Below, one piece after another: positions 1 through 8,216 of a stretch of 21,701 bases of DNA. Every line of letters begins with the position of its first letter. Within the stretch, counting starts at the first letter, position 1. The stretch comes from Hypsibius dujardini. Taxonomy: Eukaryota > Tardigrada > Eutardigrada > Parachela > Hypsibiidae. The notes under the pieces were generated by a model. It searched no databases. It was not told the DNA's origin and saw only the letters and a program-made list of their open reading frames with translations. A program made the translations under genes and the position numbers. The stretch spans positions 1 through 21,701 of the forward strand of contig LRSR01000095.1 of assembly GCA_001579985.1 (NCBI GenBank), given 5' to 3'.

Positions 1-461
1 TTGTTGACTCTGACGAAGAGATTGTTTGGTTGCTGCTGACTATAGCCTTGTTGCTGCTGCTGTTGTTGTTGGGAACGAAGAGGCAGTTGTTGTGGATACT
101 GCCCCGGTTGAGGGCTTTGAGATGCCTGCGGGATAAGCTGACCCCCTGAAACAGGGTCCTGACCAGGGGGCAGTTGCTGGAGGCGTTGCTGTTGGTTGGC
201 GATCATCTGTTGGGCTGCTTGAATCTGCTGCGGAGTCGGTTGTTGATTCTGCTTGGGGAGAGGGGGCGTGGCGTACATGCTGGTCCCATCGTCCATGTAG
301 AAATGATTAGACGGGAGTGGGAGAGGCGGAATTTGCTGGAGTGTCTGGCGCTGCTGCTGCTGCTGTTGGTTGGGGTTGGGGGCGTTTTTTACCAGGCTCT
401 TCCGAAGCGGTTGTTGTTGTGGCGATGAGGCCATGTTATTGTTACCATTATTGCCGAACAT
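1..461 (-). CDS. Glutamine-rich protein, N-terminal part (runs off left edge)
   Basis: An open frame of 153 codons reads leftward from an ATG at 461-459 to the window edge with no stop. The product starts MFGNNGNNNMASSP and is dominated by Gln, Pro and Asn. A six-Gln run lies near residues 32-37 (CAA followed by five CAG) and an eight-Gln run lies close to the window edge. Between them are PPLPLP and PPLPKQ segments and a motif HFYMDDGTSMY. There is no signal peptide or membrane segment. This composition is usual for low-complexity regions of transcription or chromatin cofactors and RNA-binding proteins, but I recognise no folded domain and give no function. The mixed CAA/CAG coding of the Gln runs argues for selection at the protein level rather than a bare microsatellite. 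The true 3' extent and any splice site lie outside the window. Confidence 0.55.
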   Translation of the reverse strand, partial: MFGNNGNNNMASSPQQQPLRKSLVKNAPNPNQQQQQQRQTLQQIPPLPLPSNHFYMDDGTSMYATPPLPKQNQQPTPQQIQAAQQMIANQQQRLQQLPPGQDPVSGGQLIPQASQSPQPGQYPQQLPLRSQQQQQQQQGYSQQQPNNLFVRVN

Positions 462-881
462 GGCGGGTTAGAGGGATTTCAAGAGGTAGAACGCCAGTGC
501 TTTATTTATATGAATTTTCCCGTCTATTTACATATTGCAAGCATTTTGATTTGGCGTTTCTGTAATTGTCAAGCGGTGGTTGTATGCATCGTTGCTTGGT
601 GATAAGCTAGAGGTTAGAGACAGAAATATAGGTAGACAGAAGGGAAGCAAATAGACACACAGACACACAGACACACAGACACACAGACACACAGACACAC
701 AAACACACAGACACACACATAAATAGACAGACTTTTCTAATATTTCATAATATAGTGGTGGAAGTGAGGAATTTTAATTTTCGGTGCGATCAACACGCGA
801 AGATCCGCAAAGGAATGTCGACTGTCGGAGTCTATCTCAATTAAAAATCATTGTGATTCTGTGCTCTCAACTTGAGCGGAT
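462..881. other. Intergenic spacer between two minus-strand genes
   Basis: This 420-bp spacer holds the presumed 5' UTR and promoter of the glutamine-rich gene and the 3' flank of the next gene. I see no convincing reading frame and no canonical AATAAA on the minus strand just downstream of the stop at 882-884. An ACACAGAC array lies at about 654-720. Confidence 0.5.
654..720. repeat. (ACACAGAC)n octamer tandem repeat
   Basis: About eight near-perfect copies of the octamer ACACAGAC lie side by side. One unit has CAAACACA in place of CAGACACA. It is a mixture of CA dinucleotide and CAGA tetranucleotide repeat and is flanked on both sides by looser TAGACAGA sequence. Confidence 0.85.
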
Positions 882-1897
882 TTATGACGGATAATTCCTA
901 TTAAATCTTTCCAATTCTCGTTGAATTATCACTTGACTGTCCTTCCCAAACCGCTTCGGCATGGACATGGACCGCATCTGGGAGGTGAGGAAGCTCCGTT
1001 CCGTCGTTACCTGCCCGGGACCACCCCGAACGCTGGTGATGGTCCGCGTGGCTATACCAGGAATGTTGCTGCTCGTGGTCGTCGTAGTCGGCATCCTTTC
1101 ACTGCTGCTCGTCGTGGCAGTCGTGACTGTCCGCGTTATCACCGTCTTCTTCACTGGCGTCGTGGTTATCCGTGTAATCACAGCCGAGGTTCCGCCGTCG
1201 TTGCTGCTGCTGCTTCCGGGCCTAGAGACGACAAGACGCCCGCCCGTCAGCGATAGTGCACGATATTCGGGTAGCTGTAGGTGTTTGACTGTTGACGTGG
1301 GTAGTTCTACTGACCCTGCTGCTGCTCGTAAATTAGCTCCCGCATGCGATTCCATGAAGGCTAGCAGTGTGCTGATGACGTGGAGGATTCGCGGCATGAC
1401 GGAGTAGATTTTCGCAACGCTTTCCCGGTCCGTATTTTGCTCGTCACTCTAGAATTAAAATGGATTTATAAGTGGGCAGACCAGTAAAAGAAGCAAGCAG
1501 ACCGAAAAACAGTATGGCAGACAGACAAACTGGAATACGGACGGGCAGACGGACGGACGAATAGGTGGACGGACTGACCGGCGGACAATCTTACAGATGA
1601 ACAGACGGAGGAACAGACGATCAGAACGATCAGTCAGAAAACTGATGGATAAACGGGCTGGCTGGCTAAGGCATAGACGCACGAACACATTGGCAGGCCG
1701 ACGGACTAACGGACAAAGTGACGGGGAGAAAGACAATCAACGGAACGTTGGATAAAGAAACGGGAGGTCTGACGTGTGAACGGACAGATGGACGAACAGA
1801 CAGGATTACAGTGATTCAGACATATGGACTGTCAGGCAGTGACACAGATAGTGAGTCAGACAGGCAGACACACAAACAGATTGACAGACATACAGAC

Positions 1898-1932
<35 letters not shown>

Positions 1933-2694
1933 TAGACAGACAGACCAAGTGACCGATTGACAGACAAGCGTTGGTTAGACGAACGAACAAGCAGACACTC
2001 GGAGAGCCTGCCAGACAGTCAAAAGAACAGACGGACGAGCAGAGGAGACGCGCGGGCGAATCCTCACCTTTATCAAAAATCTAATAACTTCATCCGCCAG
2101 TTTCAGTGCGTTGTCCAGCCTCTCCGCGTCCTTCGCCACATTACCGATAAACATCACCGGGATGAGTTCCGTCTCCCCGACCGGTACCCCGAACAGGTCC
2201 AACCGTTGGGCGCCACTGATGCCTGTCGTGGAGAGCAGTACCCCACTGGTCGCTTTGGCTTTAATTAATCCATCCGACAGGAAGAGCCTCACCTGCTCTG
2301 GAGCGACCTCCTTCAGTAACGCAGAGAACTCAAACAGCCGCGTACCCTGCTCCGTTGGAACGCGATATCGCGCCACACCTGGCTTCACGTCCCGTCGCGT
2401 GATCTCCTCATCCGGATAGGAAGCCGTCAGGATTGCTTCGGCGTTTTTAAGGAGACTGTCTGTGACGGTGGGCCCGGTGCGCCGCATGGACAGCCGGTCA
2501 GTTGCGCTGCGCGTAAAGCCATTGGTCGTGGATGTCTGTAGTCGCAATGGGGCTGGAGGGTGGGACACTTCCAGGGCGACGAGGGAGCAGATGCGGCTGA
2601 GGAAGAGTTGGAAATCGATGGGATACTCCAGCAGCGAGGGTATGGCGAATTCGACGAATTTTGTGACAAACTGAATGCTTGTTTTGTCGGCCAT
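882..2694 (-). CDS. Unrecognised two-exon protein, 397 residues, Ser/Thr-rich C-terminal part
   Basis: Exon 1 is 2694-2068 and exon 2 is 1448-882. The donor after LIK (GTGAGG) and the acceptor TTCTAG are both in phase 0, so the joined frame stays open for 1194 bp. I chose the ATG at 2694 because it has A at -3 and G at +4; an in-frame ATG at 2706 has a poor context. Residues 1-209 look globular with mixed helix and strand, with no signal peptide or transmembrane segment. They include the segments VARYRVPTEQGTRLFEFSAL and LIPVMFIGNVAKDAERL. Exon 2 begins with a helical stretch (SVMPRILHVISTLLAFMESH), then becomes very rich in Thr, Ser, Val and Arg, with repeated VITRT/TTT strings, and ends in a basic segment (ELERFNRNYPS). 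I cannot place it in a family. The exon 1/exon 2 join is inferred from splice signals and phase only. Confidence 0.6.
1449..2067 (-). repeat. Intron made of degenerate CAGA/ACGG repeat
   Basis: Most of this 619-bp intron is CAGACAGA, ACAGACGG or GGACGGAC-type sequence on the plus strand. The cleanest CAGA run lies near 1905-1935. The remainder keeps the four-base rhythm with many substitutions, which suggests an old array decaying around a younger pure core. Confidence 0.75.
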
Positions 2695-2706
2695 TTTTAC
2701 CGGCAT

Positions 2707-3397
2707 ACGTGGTTGCGGAAAATGCTACGAAGGTGTGCTGTTTTCTTTACAATCAATGTATGGATATTCGAAAGAACGGTTTGTCCTGCATAATGCTCTC
2801 GATCACTGATATAGTTTATTAACAGAAACATAGGCAGGGTGTCTTGTTGGCGCGGGAAGGAAAGATAGCGGGGTTTATTAGTCCGCCACTTGTAAAGGAG
2901 AGGCATTACAAATACGGAGACACACGATAAGATAGATCGAGTTCTAAACCGGATTGAATTAGTAAGGACTGAAAGGCATGTTGGAGTTGGAGGCATTGTC
3001 GGATTTACGAAATAAATTGCATCACATTCGCAACGTTCTCATGGCGTGTGTTAGAACCTGGTAATTACCAGTACTTGCAATATCTGTTTGTCTGCCTGTC
3101 TGCCTGTCTGTCTATCTGTCAGTCTGTCTGTCCGCCAGCCTGGCTGTCTGTCTGTCTGTTTGTCTGCCTGTCTGCGTGTGTCTATGTCTGGCTGTGCATG
3201 GGTGTGCCTGCCTGCCTGCCTCCCTGCCCATCTGACATCCTCTGTCTGGCTGTCTGCACGCACATACGGTCGCAATGCAGTAGACCCACACAAATTCACA
3301 TCGATATGGATACTGGCATACACCAATTTACTCCAAAAGTAATGATCCTCCATGTTCAGAAATGCAAAGTGGAAAGTTACGACAAATCACTGTATTA
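2707..3397. other. Intergenic region with a CTGT array
   Basis: This spacer separates the unrecognised gene from the mariner-type element. The first 340 bases show nothing I can support as coding. At 3088-3260 there is a long imperfect CTGT/CTGCCTGT array, followed by a short conserved tail that recurs near 5056. A minus-strand frame at 2697-2996 directly upstream of the unrecognised gene has no visible domain and is treated as chance or 5' UTR. Confidence 0.5.
3088..3330 (+). repeat. CTGT array with conserved 3' tail, copy A
   Basis: About 170 bases of CTGT-type sequence are followed by a unique-looking tail containing GCAGTAGACCCACACAAATT (3277-3296) and then ATATGGATACTGGCATACA. The same tail, in the same orientation and after another CTGT array, occurs at about 5056-5125. 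The shared tail marks the unit as a dispersed repeat rather than an isolated microsatellite. Confidence 0.7.
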
Positions 3398-4715
3398 CGA
3401 GGGGCAATCTGAAAGTAATGTCACGCCATTTTTTGAACCAGACGAGAAGAATTAAAAATATTTTTAACACATTAAATGGTAGAGGGCGACCGCTGACTTG
3501 TATTTGAAAAACGTAGGTTAGTGCGAGAAAAGGAAGCTTCGCGAGGCAAGCGGACGCAGGCTAATTTCAACAACTGGCACGCCCAATCAGCTGTTGCAAA
3601 GGTAAACCCATTTTCTGTTCTGCTACGATCATCTTCAAGAGTTTTGATAGTCTTCAACATGAATCTATTGACCCGCTGCACCAAAAATTTGTGGGAGACA
3701 ATGGGCTATCCAGTGCTATCCTGCAATCGAGTTTATTTTGTGGTGGGTCGGAAAACAAACTCTGGGACTATTCGGTCTGTGAGAGGAACCTCTAAACCGT
3801 TTCATGCCGTGGACGCCTTCTTCGCCATTCTTTCTCGCTCATCTGTTTCACGGATAGGCCATGTGGCAAGCTTTTATTCGTCTACCAAAAAATTAATTTA
3901 ATGAGAAATTGAAGTATGAAAGTCTGTCGAGATCGATCAGAACTGCGAAAAAGAATGGGCTAGCTAAATCGAGCTATCTTGGTGCTTATCCCGAAACTTC
4001 CTCCCTTCTACTTCGGCAACACTGACTCCAACTATGTGGAAGCCCTCATGAACATGGTCTCCCAAAAATTTAGTGTGGTTTGTTCAACCGTCATATTGGG
4101 TGCGCAGGATCAGACCAAAGTTGGCCCTGATCCCGTCGAGCAGGAATTTTGGGAGGCTTCATCACCGGAAAATGTGAAATTCCAATTTTACCTCCTAACA
4201 CGTCTGCAATTTGGTAATTGGTAGTAAAAGCACAACGCATGTTCTTCTATTTTCTGTTTCTATTTTCTATTTCTGGAAAAGTTGAACTTCAGAGCAACGA
4301 GTACGGAGCAGACAGAGTTAACTTTCAGCCAGTAAATTTAATGGATGTAACAGCCTCCCTGTGCCTCACGGAGTTTAGAATTAATGAGTATGACAGCTGG
4401 GATCTTCAAAATTTTGTTTTTTGTACTTTTTTAAGGGGTGCGGCGGATCCTGGATTCTTATTTCTAATTTGATGTCAGTACAAAATCAAATTATCAAAAG
4501 GGGGTGGGGAAGGTTACGGTCAGAATGCAGACAGCTCTCTGCTGTGCACCTACCAAAAGAATAGTTTTTTAGTTTTTGCAAAATTGTTTTCTTGGATTCA
4601 AAAATTTTCCTATTTCATCTGAGGTTGAGCAAATAGAATCAGGAGCTAGTTGGTTTGAATAGTTGATAGTCTCTCCACAAAAAATGGGCGGATACTACTT
4701 TCAGTTTGCCCCTCG
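3398..4715. mobile_element. Mariner-type DNA transposon relic, about 1.32 kb
   Basis: The left end begins CGAGGGGCAATCTGAAAGTA and the right end, read on the minus strand, begins CGAGGGGCAAACTGAAAGTA. About 32 of the first 38 bases agree between the two ends. Each end abuts a TA (3396-3397 and 4716-4717), as expected for the TA target duplication of Tc1/mariner elements. The length of 1318 bp is that of a typical full mariner. The longest interior frames (3521-3901 and 3979-4224, plus strand) do not show a helix-turn-helix or DDE transposase pattern, so the copy is either badly decayed or carries unrelated internal sequence. I cannot assign a subfamily. Confidence 0.7.
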
Positions 4716-4794
4716 TATTAATATTTAGAAGCAATATTACACTACTTAAATAAAAATAATGAATGAAAAAATTGAGATGATATGGTTTATCCGG

Positions 4795-4975
4795 GTATAG
4801 CAAACATGGGGTAAACTTCAGCAAAAGAGAATCAAAAAGGTTTACGATTTGGTGAAGAAAATTACTTTTGAAAAGTGAGAGCTCAGAAGAAACCCTGAAT
4901 TTTCTTGAAAATTGTATTACTCAATTTTGCACTCCTTCCAGGTCTCGGAGCCGCGTGCTTTTTCCACACTTCGAT
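4795..4975 (+). repeat. Dispersed repeat, copy A
   Basis: This stretch matches 8690-8865 in the same orientation along about 170 bases with gaps. Shared blocks include GGTAAACTT, TTTACGA followed by TTGGT, AATTACTTTTGAA, GAAACCCTGAAT against GGAACCCTGAAT, and CTCCTTCCAGGTCTCGG against CCCTTCCAGATCTCGG followed by CCGCGTGCTTTTT. The two copies sit on either side of the NDUFS3 gene. No coding potential is visible. Confidence 0.7.
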
Positions 4976-4999
4976 TCATCCTGCGGAACTAACAGTCTG

Positions 5000-5125
5000 T
5001 CTGTCTGTCTGGATGCCTGGCTGCCTACCCGTCCGTCCGTCTGTACAGTCACTTTGCAGTAGAACCACACAAATTCACATCACATCGCCGAACATCATAT
5101 GGATACAGATAATAATACCGTATAC
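5000..5125 (+). repeat. CTGT array with conserved 3' tail, copy B
   Basis: A short CTGT/CCGT array (about 4996-5045) leads into the tail GCAGTAGAACCACACAAATT (5056-5075), then ATATGGATACAGATAATA. This tail repeats that of copy A at 3277-3330 with a small insertion after CACATC. Confidence 0.7.
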
Positions 5126-5192
5126 CGCTGCTATTAAAAACAAAATGTAATTGACAGCAATATTGCATTCTAACAGAATGCCATCGAGTGTT

Positions 5193-8100
5193 TCACTTTT
5201 TCGCAGCTTCCTTGGCAGCGTCCTTGGCAGCGGGCTTCGGCACTTCCTTCGTCTGCGCAGTACCTGATGTCGGAGGAGCGTTCAGCGCTACCGTGTCCTT
5301 GGGTTGATTGGCCAGCGCCAGCGGTACTTCCGTCGCATCGCGAAAGTTGGGGAAGGCCTCCCACGGGCTGGGCAGGTCAAACTTCCGGTACTCTTGGGTC
5401 ATCTCCAGCGGTTCCACTACCACCCGCTTAACCTCATCATCGTAGCGGACCTGAACACAAAACAAAATAAGACAATTCAATAAAAATACTAAACTATAAA
5501 TATCTCATAAATAAATAAAGATTGTTAAATTTAACTCGCTATTTAAATAAAATATCAATGCCCAATAGAACGACCACATTTGGGTTTTCTGAATAAATAT
5601 ATAAATTATGAAATAAATATCTCCTATTAATCGACTACCTTCGAGTAAAAACAACCACGTTCAATTAGACCAAAACATCAATTTTTCAAACCCATATAAT
5701 TACTCCTAAAACAAAAATAAATAAATAAATGAGCAATTAAAAGAATAAAGTACGTAAGAAAATACTGACCTCGACGTAGCCAGACAGCGGAAAGTCCTTG
5801 CGGAAAGGATGACCCTCGAAACCGTAGTCGGTGAGGATACGTCGCAGGTCGGGATGACCCTTGAAGTAGATGCCAAACATGTCCCATGCCTCGCGCTCAT
5901 ACCAGTTGGCAGCTGGCAGGATGGGAGTGATCGAATCCAGCGGGGTAAACTCATCGGTATAGGTTCGCACACGAATGCGAGAATTGTATTGGATGGAAAG
6001 GAAATTGTAGATGACCTGTAGTCAGAGGGATACACGCATGGTCAGGTGCAAACGGCCTTGAGACATCCAAACAAACGCTGAGAGAGAGAATCAGACATCC
6101 AGGAATAAAAACAAGAAGAGCGGCAGACATAACAGTCAGACTGAAAAAGATGCAGAAAGAGGATAAGCAACTTAGCAAACCGATACGCAAACAGGGCAAA
6201 ACAGGGCAAAAGGCCGAAAGAGAGGCAAGTACGCAGGCAGAGAGTTAGATAAACAGACAGAGAGACCGACAGACAAACAGACATACAGATGAGAGAACAG
6301 ATAGACACATAGACAAAGAGATATACAGATAAACGGGCACACATTTAGACAGACAGACAAATGAACTTACATAGATATACAGATATGTGCAAGAGCAGAA
6401 AAAAGCAAAGCATACCGAAACGGAAAATCTTTGAACTGAATCCCGGATCACAGTTCAAAAACATTTAAATGTACACTAGGAGGCTACGTACTTCAAACCG
6501 ATACTGGCGGGTCGGGACGTCCATTGCGCCGATATCCGTCAAATTGGCGAACATGCAGTTGTGATGGCCTTTGAGGAAGACTGTCATGGGTATGACACCT
6601 TCCGGAGCAATGAGAATCTAGGAATAACCAATAAGGAAGTGCATGAATCAAGACCGATCTCTGTCTACACTGTCATGCCTGTTTGACAACATAAATGCCC
6701 CTGTTAGTATGTCTGTCTGTCTGTCTGTCTATCTAACTAATGTGCCTGTCTGCCTGATCTGTCTGTTTGACTGAATTCTTGTGTGTCTGTGTACGTCTGT
6801 TTGTCTGTCTATCCATCTATCTATATACCTGTCCATACCGAGAAATGAATCAAAAGCCCATACCTCCAACTCGTCTGTTCCGGTCACCAAAACTTTCTGA
6901 ACATATTTTGGGAGACATTTCGCCACGAATTGTCCAAACTCAATCAAACTCTCCCTCAGCTTCCCATCGTGTTTTCGAATAGTCGCTAAGAAAGCGCATA
7001 AATATTAGCATAACAGCGATGATGAAAAATCCATTAACATAGAAAACAGGTGAATTGTGAGCCTAAACAGACAGAAGGTAAGCAGGCTGACAGACCAGAC
7101 AGACAGATAGATAGACAGACAGGCATGCAGACAGACAAAGGGACATGCAGATAGACAGCCAGACGTACGAGCTGCCAGTCCGGGATTTTGATCCCTCGCC
7201 GACAACGGCGGCGGCGGTGGTGGTGGAGGAGGCGCAGCCGCGGCCGCAGATTGGCATCTCTTTTGATGAATAACACCGGCGGGTGAAACGAGAGATTTGT
7301 ACAAAACGGCTGAGTCTGAAAAACAAGAAAACAGATGAAATGTGGTTCGAATTCGGGCCAGAATCGCGTCGCTTCACTTTGCCTACTACTGAAGTGGTTC
7401 ACAGCCTGCAAGCCTGAGACCACTCTTTGACTCCATGTGTAAGCCAATCAATCGATCGAGTCAATCAAGTAAACCAACCACACTGTAACACCAATAACAA
7501 ATCCAGGGCAATCTTCTCTGTAAAAACAAATGTAAAAAAAATTCGCCTTTTTAAAAAACGGAACTGATTTTTGCTGCAGGCAATTATTTTTGTTCATGTG
7601 GACCGAATCGAATGGAAATCGGGTGAGAAATGGCAAGCGAGCAGACACTCCAATCAGCCAATCACATGGAGCGAAGCACAGTTCTAACTTCAATAATATG
7701 GGACAATCCTCACGAAATATCTTTTTGCTTTGGATCTACTTCTGGCTAGCAGCCCATAACTAGAAGAAAAGAAGACTCTTGCTGCATTAATACAAATCCA
7801 AAAAGACAGCGGTATGAGGACCAAAATGCAGAGTAAAAATATTCGAAACGACGCCCGAAACAATCATTAAATTGATCAATCAATTAAGGCATCCAATAGT
7901 AATATTACGAACAAAAAAAACACATGTGTTTATTAAAACAATCAACCGCAGCCAGGTGTGGTAAGCTTTCCACCCCACATTAAGTGAGATTTTTTGTCTT
8001 AATCCACTGCAAATTAGCTCTCACTTGCAATTATCACAACCTTTTCATTCATCACACACTTAAAATATATTGCAAAACAGCAAAGGAAGACGTTATGTCA

Positions 8101-8216
8101 CTGATTTGGGAAATGGGGCTATGAGGGGACGACTTACTGTGGCATTTTGAAGTGGAACCGCTGACAAAGGCACGCCATCCCGTACTGCCCAGGCAAACTA
8201 AGGATTTAGCAGCCAT
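5193..8216 (-). CDS. NDUFS3: NADH dehydrogenase iron-sulfur protein 3, complex I 30-kDa subunit, mitochondrial
   Basis: Nuclear-encoded core subunit of the peripheral arm of complex I, acting in the mitochondrial matrix. Six exons on the minus strand: 8216-8138, 7315-7169, 6985-6864, 6617-6492, 6015-5770 and 5450-5193, joined in phases 1, 1, 0, 0, 0. All introns are GT-AG. They encode 325 residues. The start has A at -3 and G at +4. The family signature is present at about residues 198-219 ([19 protein letters not shown], then RRIL), followed by [20 protein letters not shown] and [11 protein letters not shown]. The usual NELEV-like junction appears as DELE joined to [10 protein letters not shown]. 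The first 75 or so residues look like a mitochondrial presequence extended by five Ala and nine Pro (about 50-63). The C-terminus has a Lys/Ala-rich tail ([14 protein letters not shown]). The human protein is 264 residues, so the extra length lies at the two ends. The core is intact and probably functional. Confidence 0.95.
5451..5769 (-). other. NDUFS3 intron 5, AT-rich
   Basis: This 319-bp intron is strongly A+T-rich, with repeated AATAAATA strings on the plus strand. I see no gene or mobile element in it. Its donor is GTCAGT and its acceptor GTTCAG on the minus strand. Confidence 0.75.
6016..6491 (-). repeat. NDUFS3 intron 4 with degenerate CAGA array
   Basis: The 476-bp intron carries CAGA/CAGATA sequence on the plus strand from about 6050 to 6390, clearest at 6240-6365. 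The donor is GTACGT and the acceptor CTACAG on the minus strand. No coding content is supported. The several leftward frames here are simple translations of the repeat. Confidence 0.75.
6700..6840 (+). repeat. CTGT array in NDUFS3 intron 3
   Basis: A CTGTCTGT/CTATCTAT tetranucleotide array lies in the intron between exons 4 and 3. Its orientation on the plus strand (CTGT) is opposite to the CAGA arrays in introns 2 and 4. In the minus-strand transcript, intron 3 therefore reads CAGA while introns 2 and 4 read CTGT. Confidence 0.8.
7065..7165 (+). repeat. CAGA array in NDUFS3 intron 2
   Basis: The plus strand reads CAGACAGACAGATAGATAGA and related sequence for about 100 bases. The array ends immediately before the exon 2 donor at 7168. 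It can base-pair with the CTGT array at 6700-6840 on the other side of exon 3. Confidence 0.8.
7316..8137 (-). other. NDUFS3 intron 1
   Basis: An 822-bp intron of mixed AT-rich unique sequence. It separates the first 26 codons from the rest of the presequence. I see no repeat array, transposon end or gene in it. The donor is GTAAGT and the acceptor TTTTTCAG, preceded by a clear pyrimidine tract. Confidence 0.7.

Noticed and set aside
654-720. Regular spacing suggestive of a CRISPR array
   Set aside because: The unit is an eight-base simple repeat without spacers, in animal DNA.
961-1407. Plus-strand open frame of 148 codons
   Set aside because: It is antisense to exon 2 of the unrecognised minus-strand gene. 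It reads as Val/Leu-rich low complexity, the mirror of the Thr-rich coding strand.
2697-2996. Minus-strand open frame of 99 codons just upstream of the two-exon gene
   Set aside because: It shows no domain, stops before the gene's start and is in a different frame. More likely 5' flank or UTR.
3048-3455. Plus-strand Cys-rich frame of 135 codons
   Set aside because: The Cys/Leu/Ser/Val periodicity is the translation of the CTGT array; the same applies to several frames at 1455-1736, 6042-6451 and 7005-7447 outside NDUFS3 exon 2.
3521-4224. Frames inside the mariner-type element considered as transposase
   Set aside because: I saw no helix-turn-helix pattern, DDE/DD34D spacing or typical mariner C-terminal motifs in them.
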